DNA of 28,289 nt from a virus: positions 1 to 28,289 of IMG/VR virus record IMGVR_UViG_3300032092_000184; one strand, given 5' to 3'. Positions 1 through 7,314 of the stretch are shown piece by piece. The position numbers were made by a program, and so were the translations under genes. The notes beneath the pieces are model-generated. The model saw nothing but the letters and a program-made list of their open reading frames with translations. It ran no database searches and was not told where the DNA came from. Numbering within the stretch: the stretch's first letter is position 1; each line of letters opens with the position of its first letter.

Positions 1-98
1 CCATAGGCGGAGAGGCACCAACACCAGGAGCTGAAGTGCCGCCGCCAGAAGGAGCACCTGAAGCAGGAGCTGCACCAACGCCGGAAGCAGGAGCATAA
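1..98 (+). CDS. C-terminal tail of an upstream protein (partial)
   Basis: The reading frame is open from the window edge to a TAA at 96-98. It encodes a low-complexity tail rich in Pro, Ala, Gly and Glu (for example APTPGAEVPPPEGAPEAGA). Such acidic Pro-rich tails occur at the C-terminus of portal proteins (gp20) in some T4-like phages, and portal would fit the position just before neck and head genes, but nothing diagnostic of portal is in view. The stop codon lies inside the late promoter box of the next gene. Identity as portal is an inference only. Confidence 0.5.
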   Translation, partial: IGGEAPTPGAEVPPPEGAPEAGAAPTPEAGA

Positions 99-101
99 AT
101 A
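94..101 (+). promoter_or_regulatory. T4-like late promoter box (CATAAATA) for the neck-like gene
   Basis: CATAAATA is followed by exactly 5 nt and then ATG at 107. With T4 late geometry (box at -13 to -6), +1 falls on the A of ATG, so the transcript would be leaderless. The box overlaps the stop codon of the upstream gene. Confidence 0.65.
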
Positions 102-106
102 TAATT

Positions 107-1249
107 ATGTCATGCTCGATTACGCCAATCACTGCCTTTCAAAGTACTAATTTAAATAGTAGAATAGATTCTTATTCACGATTGGCTGATCGAATCGTGC
201 GTATGTTGGGTGCACCACTGATTTCTGTAGAAACACATCAAGACCAAATATTCGAAGCTATAGCTATCTCTTGTGAGATGTTTACAAAATTTGCTGGATA
301 TACCAAAGAATATCTAGTATTTGATTCTAATTTATATGAAAGAGGAAAAGGCATAAGACTAGATTATCTCTATACATTATCAAATACTAATTTGACAAAT
401 ACACAAGTGGATAATCATACTACATTATCAACATCAACATCGCCTTATGTAAATGATCATGATCCAGTTTATGTAACTTTATCTACTATACCAGGATCAT
501 ATTTTTCTTCTTCATCTGTATTATCATCTATTTTTTCTGATGATTTGAGAGCCAATCAAATTTTAGATAAAGAAATAAGAGATTTGGTAGTAACACATAA
601 TGCATCACTTTCTGCTTTATTTCAAGAATCTGATATTCAAAAATATTCTCTGAGAGGTGAAAAAGATGCATTACCTAATACACCCATTAATAAAATGTTT
701 GACTATGATCTAATGGATTATCGTAGAGTTATTTCTGTTACAGACTTTGAAGAAGGTTCTACTTCGGGCATTAATACTTTATTCACCATAGAACAAACAT
801 TAGCACAACAGACATATTTCTCTTATGCAATGGGTAATTACGGGTTTGATCTTATTTCTTGGTATACATTAAAAGAGTGGCTTGAATTGAGAGAAAAGCT
901 ATTGTCCACGAGAAGAAGTTTTGATTTTGATGAAAGAACTCAGTATTTAAGAATGTATCCAGAACCTAATGATAGTACAAGATTCTGGGGTGTTTTAGCT
1001 TGCTATGTAGAGAGGCCTATTAGAGATATCATCAAGGAAATATGGGTTTATAAATATACTATGGCACAAATAAAAGTTCTAGTAGGTACTATTAGAGGCA
1101 AGATTCCAGTAACTATGTTTGGCGGTCAAATATTCAATGCTAATCTATTAGAACAGGGATTAGCTGAAATGAAGGAATTAGAACAACAATTATTCACAGC
1201 ATCTGCTGGATATGGTGACGCCGATCCTACTGTATTTTTGGTGGGCTAA
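107..1249 (+). CDS. Putative neck / head-tail connector protein (gp13-like position)
   Basis: A 380-residue protein, probably a virion structural component of the portal-neck region. The N-terminal part (about 25-75) is a helical region of the kind seen in connector proteins (RIVRMLGAPLISVE, then EAIAISCEMFTKFAG). The C-terminal third (about 245-370) contains WYTLKEWLELREKLL and the RPIRDIIKEIWVYKYTMAQI stretch, resembling neck or structural proteins of large T4-like phages. The middle is Ser/Thr-rich and poorly conserved in character. The gene follows a Pro-rich tail that may belong to portal, and precedes the gp4-like gene by 16 nt with no separate promoter, so the two are probably co-transcribed. 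T4 gp13 is about 309 residues, so this one is longer. The neck assignment rests on position and general resemblance, not on a decisive motif. Confidence 0.55.
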   Translation: MSCSITPITAFQSTNLNSRIDSYSRLADRIVRMLGAPLISVETHQDQIFEAIAISCEMFTKFAGYTKEYLVFDSNLYERGKGIRLDYLYTLSNTNLTNTQVDNHTTLSTSTSPYVNDHDPVYVTLSTIPGSYFSSSSVLSSIFSDDLRANQILDKEIRDLVVTHNASLSALFQESDIQKYSLRGEKDALPNTPINKMFDYDLMDYRRVISVTDFEEGSTSGINTLFTIEQTLAQQTYFSYAMGNYGFDLISWYTLKEWLELREKLLSTRRSFDFDERTQYLRMYPEPNDSTRFWGVLACYVERPIRDIIKEIWVYKYTMAQIKVLVGTIRGKIPVTMFGGQIFNANLLEQGLAEMKELEQQLFTASAGYGDADPTVFLVG

Positions 1250-1265
1250 TGATTAACAATAAGTT

Positions 1266-1721
1266 ATGCCATCTTTATCAAGAGATCCAAGATTTAAGCA
1301 AGGCATATATACTCCTAAGTATAAAGAAAAATTTATTGGTAAAATAGCTATCTATCGTTCTTCATTTGAATTGCAGTTCATGAGATGGGCTGATAATAAT
1401 CCAAATGTATTAGAATGGGGATCTGAGAATATTATCGTGCCTTATAAAAGCCCTATAGACAATAAAGTGCATCGTTACTATGTGGATAACTTTCTAGTCT
1501 TAAAAGAAGGCGAAACTATCAAAAAGTATTTGGTTGAAATAAAACCTTCTTCGCAGACACAAAAGCCCGTGCATTCCAATAGAAAAAAGAAGCAAACTAT
1601 TCTTTATGAGAATGCACAATATGCCGTTAATATGGCAAAATGGGAAGCCGCAAAATTATTCGCAAAACATAAAGGGTTTGAATTTATCATATTAACAGAA
1701 AAAGAACTTTTTTCTAAATAA
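1266..1721 (+). CDS. 4: Head completion protein, T4 gp4-like nuclease fold
   Basis: A 151-residue protein matching T4 gp4 (150 residues) in length and motif order. It has YRSSFELQFMRWADNNPNV near residues 30-48, then VLEWGSE, a VPYKSPIDNKVHRYYVD block, LVEIKPSSQTQKP and a C-terminal KWEAAKLFAKHKGFEFIILTEKEL. The E...D...ExK pattern (Glu in SSFELQF, Asp in YYVDNF, EIK) resembles the TnsA/Vsr-type nuclease core. In T4, gp4 acts with gp50 and gp65 in head completion after packaging. The start has no late box or Shine-Dalgarno of its own and lies 16 nt after the neck-like gene, so it is probably expressed from the promoter at 94. Confidence 0.85.
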   Translation: MPSLSRDPRFKQGIYTPKYKEKFIGKIAIYRSSFELQFMRWADNNPNVLEWGSENIIVPYKSPIDNKVHRYYVDNFLVLKEGETIKKYLVEIKPSSQTQKPVHSNRKKKQTILYENAQYAVNMAKWEAAKLFAKHKGFEFIILTEKELFSK

Positions 1722-1741
1722 AGAAAAGATTTCCAAAAAGG

Positions 1742-1749
1742 TATAAATA
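1742..1749 (+). promoter_or_regulatory. Late promoter box TATAAATA for gp21
   Basis: A perfect T4 late consensus (TATAAATA) ends 5 nt before the ATG at 1755. The predicted transcription start coincides with the A of the start codon. Confidence 0.8.
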
Positions 1750-1754
1750 TCGTT

Positions 1755-2417
1755 ATGCCTCTTAGACTAATTGTCGAAAAACCCGCACCTGAAGAACAGT
1801 TTGAATATATTCTAGAAGAAAAGGATAGAAATACACCAGCTACTCTTTTTATTCGTGGGCCATATATGATGGCTGAAGGCGTTAATCGCAATAATCGTCT
1901 ATATCCTATTAATGAGATGCAAAGAGAGGTTGAACGTTATCGCACAGAAATGATTTCAACAGCACGTGCTATGGGTGAATTAAATCATCCGACCAATGCA
2001 GATGTTGATTTAGAAAGAGCTTGCCACTTAGTCACTGAATTAAAACAAGATGGTAATGTTTTTTATGGTAAGAGTAAAGTATTGAATACTCCTTGCGGAT
2101 TGATTGTGAAGTCTCTTATTAATGACGGAGTTCGTGTTGGTATGTCTTCAAGGGCTTTGGGTCAATTAGTAGAAAGCGGTGGTAAAAATGTAGTAAAGGA
2201 TATGAGGCTTGTTGCAGTAGATTGCGTAGCGGATCCTTCTTTTCCGAAAGCTTTCGTAAATGGTATTCTTGAATCTAAACAATGGGTCTTATCAGAAGAT
2301 GGTAAGTTTGAAGAAGATTATGATCGATTCGAAAGAGGGATTTCTTCGTTACCTAAACACGAAGTAGATTCTTTCCTAAGAAAAATGGTGTTAGAGTTTA
2401 TCAATAAAATTAAATAA
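1755..2417 (+). CDS. 21: Prohead core protein protease, T4 gp21 family
   Basis: A 220-residue serine protease of the T4 prohead maturation type (T4 gp21 is about 212 residues). The diagnostic segments are in order: IRGPYMMAEGVNRNNRLYP (about 33-51), MGELNHPT with the catalytic-type His78, SKVLNTPCG (107-115), VGMSSRALG with the nucleophile-type Ser131 or Ser132, and VAVDCVADPSFPKAFVNG. In T4 the protease sits in the prohead core, cleaves scaffold and capsid proteins after [LI]xE and then digests itself. Fitting sites are visible in this window: ISE at residues 57-59 of gp23 and INE at residues 8-10 of the metalloprotease at 11475. The gene has its own perfect late promoter 5 nt upstream and precedes the small core protein and scaffold genes. 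Confidence 0.93.
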   Translation: MPLRLIVEKPAPEEQFEYILEEKDRNTPATLFIRGPYMMAEGVNRNNRLYPINEMQREVERYRTEMISTARAMGELNHPTNADVDLERACHLVTELKQDGNVFYGKSKVLNTPCGLIVKSLINDGVRVGMSSRALGQLVESGGKNVVKDMRLVAVDCVADPSFPKAFVNGILESKQWVLSEDGKFEEDYDRFERGISSLPKHEVDSFLRKMVLEFINKIK

Positions 2418-2418
2418 C

Positions 2419-2426
2419 CATAAATA
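2419..2426 (+). promoter_or_regulatory. Late promoter box CATAAATA for the small core gene
   Basis: CATAAATA ends exactly 5 nt before the ATG at 2432. It lies just after the gp21 stop and is the nearest recognisable late box upstream of gp22 and gp23. Confidence 0.7.
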
Positions 2427-2431
2427 TCCTC

Positions 2432-2578
2432 ATGAGCCAAAAACAAGCTATTAAAAAAATTATCCGTTGCATAAGTGAAAAAAATTATGCCGAAGCTGAT
2501 AAATACTTGAAATTAGTCGTGACCGAAAAAATGAAGTCACGTATTAGAAAAGCAATTGCAACTCAAAATATTTTTTAA
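2432..2578 (+). CDS. Small prohead core-like protein (48 aa, gp67/68-like candidate)
   Basis: A 48-residue helical, lysine-rich protein: MSQKQAIKKIIRC, then NYAEADKYLKLVV and a KMKSRIRKAIA tail. The pattern (short helix, Asp/Tyr-Ala-x-Ala repeat, basic helix) resembles the start of T4 gp67 (PIP) and small core proteins encoded beside gp21/gp22 in T4-like phages. Its location between protease and scaffold, and a late box exactly 5 nt before ATG, support a real gene. Its stop is 5 nt before the scaffold start, so gp22 is probably translated from the same message. The core role is inferred from context and weak resemblance. Confidence 0.65.
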   Translation: MSQKQAIKKIIRCISEKNYAEADKYLKLVVTEKMKSRIRKAIATQNIF

Positions 2579-2583
2579 ACGAT

Positions 2584-3474
2584 ATGCCTAAGGATATTAC
2601 AACACTTTTAAAAGAAGCGACCAAAGACCTCCTTTCTGAGGAATCGCTTAAATTAATTAAAGAATCATTCGAAGCCGCTGTTAATGAAAAGGTTTCTATT
2701 CACGTAGAAAAAGCATTAACAGAACAAGATGCCGAATATACTAAGAAGCTCGAACATCTTCTAGAAGTTCAAGACACAGACCACACCAACAAGCTTAAGA
2801 GAGTTGCCGAAGCTATTGATTTAAATAACACCAAGAAATTACAAGCTGTTATTAAGCGTTATAGTCAAGCATTAACAGAACAAGCAGGGTCATTCAAGGA
2901 TGGATTAGTTGATAATCTTTCTAAGTATCTTGATGTTTATCTTGAAAAAGCATTGCCTACTAAAGAATTAAACGAGGCTGTTAAAGATAAGAAGGCTCGT
3001 ATCGTTTTAGAAAATCTTCGCAGAACATTAGCTGTTGATTCCGCACTTATGGCTGAGTCTATTCAAGAAGCAGTATTTGATGGTGCTAAGACCATAGCAG
3101 CTGCTACTTCTTCTAATGAACAACTTTCAGAACAAGTATCTACACTCTCAGAAGAGTTAGAACAAGTCAAGGCGCAATTAGTTCTTGAACAAAAACTTTC
3201 AGCAGTAACTCCAGAGAAGCGCTCTTATGTTAAGAGAGTTCTCCAAGGAAAAGACGCACAATTTATTACAGAAAACTTTGATTACACCATTTCACTTTTT
3301 GATCAAAAGGAAGAAGAAAGAGTAGAAGCTCTTAGGGAAGAAGCATCAGAAAAGACAGTAATCAGAGAGTCGGTTTCAGTACCTTCTTCAGAAGAAGAGT
3401 TACTTGAAGAATCCACAACCGCAATTTCAACCCCTTTCCTCCCAGCTTACTTAAGTGAGCTCGGGAAGTACTAA
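2584..3474 (+). CDS. 22: Prohead scaffold protein, T4 gp22-like
   Basis: A 296-residue, strongly helical, Glu/Lys-rich protein with long coiled-coil character (about 5-130 and 170-205), as expected for the T4 prohead core scaffold (T4 gp22 is about 269 residues). It begins MPKDITTLLKEATKDLL and has a C-terminal helical domain from about 205 with SYVKRVLQGKDAQFITENF. Several [LI]xE tripeptides that would suit gp21 cleavage are scattered through it. It lies between the protease/core genes and the capsid gene, the same order as T4 21-22-23. There is no late box at this start; expression probably comes from the promoter at 2419. Confidence 0.88.
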   Translation: MPKDITTLLKEATKDLLSEESLKLIKESFEAAVNEKVSIHVEKALTEQDAEYTKKLEHLLEVQDTDHTNKLKRVAEAIDLNNTKKLQAVIKRYSQALTEQAGSFKDGLVDNLSKYLDVYLEKALPTKELNEAVKDKKARIVLENLRRTLAVDSALMAESIQEAVFDGAKTIAAATSSNEQLSEQVSTLSEELEQVKAQLVLEQKLSAVTPEKRSYVKRVLQGKDAQFITENFDYTISLFDQKEEERVEALREEASEKTVIRESVSVPSSEEELLEESTTAISTPFLPAYLSELGKY

Positions 3475-3560
3475 TTTAGTCGAAGTAACAAATTACTTGA
3501 GCATCCTGGACGAAAGTCCTTGAGGTCGAATAAAAAATAAGAAAGGAAAAGACAATCTTT
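3475..3560 (+). promoter_or_regulatory. Structured leader of the major capsid gene with two hairpins and a Shine-Dalgarno-like site
   Basis: Two perfect small hairpins lie here. AAGTAA/TTACTT with loop CAAA is at 3483-3498. GGAC/GTCC closing a GAAA tetraloop is at 3508-3519. An AAAGGAAAA stretch at 3542-3550 could pair with 16S rRNA, though its AGGA ends 13 nt before ATG, farther than usual. No late box is in register with this start. This contrasts with the box-at-5-nt arrangement elsewhere and suggests distinct translational control or RNA stabilisation of the most abundant protein. Confidence 0.5.
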
Positions 3561-5009
3561 ATGCAAATCAAACCTACACAAGCATATATCGATAAGAGTC
3601 GTGCAGAAGCACTTCTTGAGAAATGGGCACCAGTGCTCAATTATTCTTCCAAGACAGTCGCTCCTCTCGAAGACAGTCACACCCGTTTAAACACCGCAAT
3701 GCTTCTTGAGAACCAAGAATCATGGTGCATTAGTGAAGCTAATGTCGCCGGCGGCGGCAGTTCCGTTTTCGGTTCTGTTGATGCAGGTAGCACCGGTGGC
3801 CGTTTCGGCAACGCTGATAGCTACGCAACTGGTGATGCACGTCTTCCTAAGATTCTCATCCCAATGATTCGTCGTACATTCCCTGAACTCATTTCTAATG
3901 AGATTGTTGGGGTTCAACCAATGAGTGGTCCTGTTGGACTTGCTTTCGCTCTCCGTTACAAATACGGTACCGATGCACTCGGTGCTGGTGGTGCTGATGG
4001 TGGAGTCGGCGGTAATTCAACAAATCACCCATATTTTGCAACTTCATCACCCGGCGGTGAAATTGGTTATCAACATCTTGATACTCGATTCACAGGTGCA
4101 ACAGCAGGTGCCCTAAGTGGAAACGCAGAATGGGCATTCGCAGCACAAGATCAAGGTGTTGCTGAAATTCTTAAGAATTTCGAAGTTAATTCCAAAATTC
4201 CTACCGTTGAAGTCTCCTTCGAGAAGACAGCAGTAGAAGCAGGAACACGCCGCCTCGGTGCACGTTGGTCCGTTGAACTTGAACAAGATCTTAAGAACAT
4301 GAACGGCATCGATATCGACGCTGAGATCACAAATGCTATGGCATATGAGATCCAAGCAGAAATCGATCGCGAAATGATCATCCGTATGATCCAAACCGCA
4401 CTCAATGGTGGACAAGGAGCTGGATATTCTATCTGGAGCCCAATTTCCGCTGATGGTCGTTGGTTAGTTGAGCGCAATCGTGATTTCTATCAACGTTTAA
4501 TCGTTGAAGCAAATCGTATTGCTGTTCGTAACCGTCGTGGTGCTGCTAACTTCGTTGTAGCTACACCTCGCGTATGTGCAATCCTTGAAATGCTTCCTGA
4601 ATTCCAGTGGGCACCAGTTCAAGGTTCTGTAAATACACAACCAGTCGGAGTTGCCAAAGTTGGTAATCTCGGCGGTCGTTTCAATGTATATCGCGATACC
4701 CGTACAGAAGTACAAAATACTACTCAATATGGTGATCAAGGTTATGGCAATCCCCGTAAAGGTGTTGAATATGCTCTCCTTGGATACAAGGGACCAGAAT
4801 TCTACGACACCGGTATTATCTATTGCCCATACATCCCAGTTATGGTTCAGAGAACAATTGGTCCTAACGATTTTGCACCTCGCGTTGGATTGCTCACACG
4901 CTATGGCGTTGTTGACAATATCTTCGGTGCTAATCTCTATTACCACATTATTCTTGTCAAGAATTTGGGAGAAGCATTTACACCCGGCGCAAACAGCGTA
5001 TACTTCTAA
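3561..5009 (+). CDS. 23: Major capsid protein, T4 gp23 family
   Basis: A 482-residue major capsid protein (T4 gp23 is 521). Family features include a helical N-terminal delta region, LPKILIPMIRRTFPELIS, GVQPMSGPVGLAFALRYKYG (about 117-136), RRLGARWSVELEQDLKNMNGID (E-loop/spine region about 229-250) and the C-terminal domain with RTIGPNDFAPRVGLLTRYGV. A gp21-type cleavage site is visible: Ile57-Ser58-Glu59 followed by Ala60, close to the T4 cleavage after residue 65. Cleavage would leave about 423 residues. The gene is more GC-rich and its codon choice more uniform than its neighbours, fitting very high expression. It is followed by a strong intrinsic terminator. Confidence 0.95.
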   Translation: MQIKPTQAYIDKSRAEALLEKWAPVLNYSSKTVAPLEDSHTRLNTAMLLENQESWCISEANVAGGGSSVFGSVDAGSTGGRFGNADSYATGDARLPKILIPMIRRTFPELISNEIVGVQPMSGPVGLAFALRYKYGTDALGAGGADGGVGGNSTNHPYFATSSPGGEIGYQHLDTRFTGATAGALSGNAEWAFAAQDQGVAEILKNFEVNSKIPTVEVSFEKTAVEAGTRRLGARWSVELEQDLKNMNGIDIDAEITNAMAYEIQAEIDREMIIRMIQTALNGGQGAGYSIWSPISADGRWLVERNRDFYQRLIVEANRIAVRNRRGAANFVVATPRVCAILEMLPEFQWAPVQGSVNTQPVGVAKVGNLGGRFNVYRDTRTEVQNTTQYGDQGYGNPRKGVEYALLGYKGPEFYDTGIIYCPYIPVMVQRTIGPNDFAPRVGLLTRYGVVDNIFGANLYYHIILVKNLGEAFTPGANSVYF

Positions 5010-5034
5010 GAAGTATTGTAAAGCTAAAACCTTT

Positions 5035-5067
5035 AAGATCCGGTTCGAAAGAGCCGGATCTTTTTTT
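5035..5067 (+). terminator. Intrinsic terminator after the capsid gene
   Basis: AAGATCCGGTTC (5035-5046) pairs with GAGCCGGATCTT (5051-5062) around a GAAA tetraloop, with one T-G wobble, and is followed by a run of T to 5067. It lies 25 nt after the gp23 stop. Confidence 0.92.
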
Positions 5068-5075
5068 AGTTAAAG

Positions 5076-5083
5076 GATAAATA
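5076..5083 (+). promoter_or_regulatory. Late promoter box GATAAATA
   Basis: GATAAATA ends 5 nt before the ATG at 5089, just downstream of the gp23 terminator, so it restarts transcription for the next gene. Confidence 0.65.
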
Positions 5084-5088
5084 ATCAC

Positions 5089-5457
5089 ATGGCAACACAA
5101 ACCGATTCAATCGTATTCGTATCAACTAGAGCAGAAAGTTCTGTATACGGGGGTTCTAATAATCTTAAGTTAGGTTCACAAGTAGCTACTATTAGTGGTA
5201 AGACTATTGTTGGAGTAGCTTATAATCTTATTACCAATACACAATCAGCATCCTCCGTTGTTAAATTAGGAACTGGTGCATTGGAATTATCTGCAGGCAG
5301 TGCATATGACGGACAAACACTTTATGTATATTGTGAAGATCGTACTGCAGTACCATTTGTTTTAGATATAGAAACTGAAATCCAAACACTAGGTGACACA
5401 TTTGAATATCTTTGGACACCCAATGAAGTACGTCTTCGTAGACAAGAGATAATCTAA
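5089..5457 (+). CDS. Late protein of unknown function, probable virion component (122 aa)
   Basis: A 122-residue protein, mostly predicted beta: MATQTDSIVFVSTRAESSV, several GSxVxxISGKTIVG-type strands and a C-terminal YLWTPNEVRLRRQEII. No catalytic motif or membrane segment is visible. It follows the capsid gene after a terminator and has its own late box exactly 5 nt before ATG, so it is a late gene and plausibly a small head or decoration protein. That role is inferred from location only. Its TAA directly abuts the stop of the convergent gene on the other strand. Confidence 0.7.
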   Translation: MATQTDSIVFVSTRAESSVYGGSNNLKLGSQVATISGKTIVGVAYNLITNTQSASSVVKLGTGALELSAGSAYDGQTLYVYCEDRTAVPFVLDIETEIQTLGDTFEYLWTPNEVRLRRQEII

Positions 5458-5784
5458 TTACAATTTACCACCAGATTTGTGAGTGGCGTGTTCTTCACCT
5501 AGGAGATCACGCCACTTTTTTCTTACCCGTTCTCTCAAAGCATCTACTCCAGATTCTTTAATAGCAGAGGTTCTAAATCCAGAACAAGTCACATAATTAA
5601 GTACTCTACGTACACGCCATGGATCTTCTGGATCCTTTTCAAAGTAATTTGTAAGCTTTTCAAGACATTCTTTGCCTTGTGTATTCCATTTACCTTTAAA
5701 CCAAAGACGTAGCTTTTGCCATTCTGGATTATCAACTACCTTCTTGATATTGGTTCCTTTAACAATTTGAGCTTCATTCTTCAT
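5458..5784 (-). CDS. Hypothetical protein (108 aa)
   Basis: A 108-residue basic protein with several tryptophans: WQKLRLWFKGKWN (about 22-34), a DPEDPWRVRRVLNYVTCSGF segment (about 51-70) and a basic ALRERVRKKWRDLLG helix near the C-terminus. The family was not recognised. The compact Trp/Arg-rich helical character would suit a nucleic-acid or protein-binding role, but this is a guess. It is read after nrdB on the minus strand, with a TATAAT hexamer ending 6 nt before its ATG, so it can be transcribed separately. Confidence 0.7.
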   Translation of the reverse strand: MKNEAQIVKGTNIKKVVDNPEWQKLRLWFKGKWNTQGKECLEKLTNYFEKDPEDPWRVRRVLNYVTCSGFRTSAIKESGVDALRERVRKKWRDLLGEEHATHKSGGKL

Positions 5785-5790
5785 AGAAGC

Positions 5791-5805
5791 ATTATAAGAG
5801 GTTTC
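5791..5805 (-). promoter_or_regulatory. Promoter with TATAAT 6 nt before ATG and upstream GAAACC
   Basis: On the minus strand GAAACC is followed by 3 nt, TATAAT, then 6 nt and ATG at 5784. GAAACC-n3-hexamer is the same arrangement as the repeated right-arm element at 25348-27861. Confidence 0.55.
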
Positions 5806-6867
5806 CTATAATTCAATTTCATTAAAAGCTGTTACATCTACTTCAGTATTTCTGGCACCAATCTTATAGGATGTAATACCTGTTTCTTGAGGTGCTACTT
5901 GAACTTTATCTGAATTCATAAATGCATCATACCAAGATCCTAATGGATTCTTTTTGGTATCAAAAATCTTTTTATAACCCAAAGAGGTTAAACGATTATT
6001 AGCTAACCATTCAACATATTGTTTTAATACATCAGCATTAAGACCTAAGAGTCCTCCATTAGAGAATAGATAGTCTGCCCATTTCTTTTCAATATCTACG
6101 GCTAATCCATAAGCATCATAGACCTTTTGTTCATTCTCTCTTACAATAGATTGAAACCCTTCTTCGGGATTATCACGAAGATAAGAAAGAATATTTTGAC
6201 TTACCGCAACATGAAGGTTTTCATCTCTTGCAATGAGCTTAATGATCTTAGCATTTCCCTCCATCTTTCCTCTTGCGCCGAAGAAAAAACTACATACGAA
6301 AGAAGTATAAAAAGCAAGACCTTCAGTAATTTGCGTAGATAGAAGCGCATCAAATATCTGAGTTCTGAGATCACTATTTTCCCCAAATAATTTATCATAA
6401 TCTTTTTTAGCAGCATTGGCTCGGTTTTGAATCTCTTCGTCTGCAAGAATAGAATTCCAGAATTTAGATTCGTCTGGATAAACATTCTTGAGAATATGTG
6501 AATAAGAACGAGAATGAATATTAGATTCAAAGAAAGCCCATACATTCATTGCTGCTTCTAATTCTGGGTTAGAGACATACTCAGCCATTTTAAAGATAGA
6601 CCTAGACAACATACTATCAGTCATGGTTTGCCATTTAAGATTTGTATCAAAAACAAATCTCTCAGCATCTGATAATTCATGATAATCATTACGATCTTTT
6701 AAGAGAGACACTTCATTTGGTCTCCAAAAGAACTCTTCCATCTTCTCTGCCAATTCAAACAATTTTGGATATTTTAATTGATCATACCGCTGAAGTGAAA
6801 GATCTTTACCTAAAAATAAAGGTTCATGACGCGTATCAACATTAGTAATATTCAAAACAGTTCTCAT
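5806..6867 (-). CDS. nrdB: Ribonucleotide reductase class Ia beta subunit
   Basis: A 353-residue R2 protein that supplies the tyrosyl radical for reduction of ribonucleotides to dNTP precursors, working with the NrdA encoded upstream. It begins with a typical VDTRHEPLFLGKDLSLQRYD segment and has WRPNEVSL at 48-55. Metal ligands by motif are Asp84 (TDSMLSRS), Glu114 and His118 (FFESNIHSRSY), Glu182 (TEGLAFYTSF), and Glu216 and His219 (ARDENLH). The radical tyrosine is Tyr122. The first helix reads E-S-N-I-H, one residue longer between Glu and His than the E-x-x-H of E. coli NrdB. The C-terminus ends in an acidic FNEIEL tail expected to dock on NrdA. Two small late-type genes separate it from nrdA. 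Confidence 0.95.
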   Translation of the reverse strand: MRTVLNITNVDTRHEPLFLGKDLSLQRYDQLKYPKLFELAEKMEEFFWRPNEVSLLKDRNDYHELSDAERFVFDTNLKWQTMTDSMLSRSIFKMAEYVSNPELEAAMNVWAFFESNIHSRSYSHILKNVYPDESKFWNSILADEEIQNRANAAKKDYDKLFGENSDLRTQIFDALLSTQITEGLAFYTSFVCSFFFGARGKMEGNAKIIKLIARDENLHVAVSQNILSYLRDNPEEGFQSIVRENEQKVYDAYGLAVDIEKKWADYLFSNGGLLGLNADVLKQYVEWLANNRLTSLGYKKIFDTKKNPLGSWYDAFMNSDKVQVAPQETGITSYKIGARNTEVDVTAFNEIEL

Positions 6868-6873
6868 AATTTT

Positions 6874-6879
6874 ATTATA
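6874..6879 (-). promoter_or_regulatory. -10 element TATAAT for nrdB
   Basis: TATAAT on the minus strand ends 6 nt before the nrdB ATG. No clear -35 lies 17 nt upstream. The expected start is at or next to the A of ATG. Confidence 0.5.
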
Positions 6880-6882
6880 GTA

Positions 6883-7137
6883 TTATTTTTTAGATATCCA
6901 TTTAATTCGTTTGCTGCTCTTCTTTTTTCTTTTAGAACCAGTACACATAGCCTTAGTAGGTCTGCATGCTGGGTATCCTTTTCTTTTTTCACCTTCTTGT
7001 CGACCGCATGGTTTACCTGTTTTACAATCAACCCAACCCTTTCCATGATTGCGGTCGAACCAACCTTTTAATCCTCTTTCTTTTTCTAAGTCAAATTTTT
7101 CTAATAAAAATTCAACTAATTCTTGAAATTTGTTCAT
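6883..7137 (-). CDS. DUF5872-like small basic protein (84 aa)
   Basis: An 84-residue protein with an N-terminal helix MNKFQELVEFLLEKFD, followed by GLKGWFDRNHGKGWVDCKTG, then KPCGR, YPACRP and a very basic tail (KRKKKSSKRIKW). The WVDCKTGKPCGR...YPACRP pattern matches a small Cys-containing domain (DUF5872 type) common in large aquatic phages; its function is unknown. The ATG overlaps the stop of the preceding 54-residue gene as ATGA, so both are translated from one message that starts at a late box. The N-terminal helix resembles those of two other small late proteins here, and an LLE site for gp21 follows it. Packaging into the head is possible but unproven. Confidence 0.75.
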   Translation of the reverse strand: MNKFQELVEFLLEKFDLEKERGLKGWFDRNHGKGWVDCKTGKPCGRQEGEKRKGYPACRPTKAMCTGSKRKKKSSKRIKWISKK

Positions 7138-7298
7138 TTCTTGTTACCCCAGTTTTTAGCCCCCTTCTTCCTGCATTTTACTAAAGCACCAGAAGCATAT
7201 GCCGAAGGCCATACTTTATATCTACTCTTTACCTTATAATAGCAAGCATCCTTCTTCTCACGAAGAAGGATGTCAATCATCTCATTTACCGAAGCCAT
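7134..7298 (-). CDS. Small conserved phage protein with KVKSRYKVWPSAYASGALVKC motif (54 aa)
   Basis: A 54-residue protein with the highly conserved phage block KVKSRYKVWPSAYASGAL, then VKCRKKGAKNWGN. It is preceded by a helical leader MASVNEMIDILLREKK. This small family is widespread in large phages and has no known function. The reading frame stays open further upstream (to 7421), but the start at 7298 is chosen because a late box (CATAAATA, 7304-7311) ends exactly 5 nt before this ATG and because the upstream extension would run into nrdA. The stop overlaps the next ATG, giving a two-gene late operon inserted between nrdA and nrdB. Confidence 0.85.
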   Translation of the reverse strand: MASVNEMIDILLREKKDACYYKVKSRYKVWPSAYASGALVKCRKKGAKNWGNKK

Positions 7299-7303
7299 AT
7301 TAA

Positions 7304-7311
7304 TATTTATG
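7304..7311 (-). promoter_or_regulatory. Late promoter box CATAAATA on the minus strand
   Basis: On the minus strand CATAAATA, TTAAT, ATG gives the same 5-nt spacing as the plus-strand late genes. It lies just after the nrdA stop. Confidence 0.7.
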
Positions 7312-7314
7312 GCA

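Noticed and set aside
4113-4946. Long open frames on the minus strand opposite the capsid gene
   Set aside because: They mirror the codon pattern of gp23, have unlikely composition (many Cys and Ile runs) and have no start signals.
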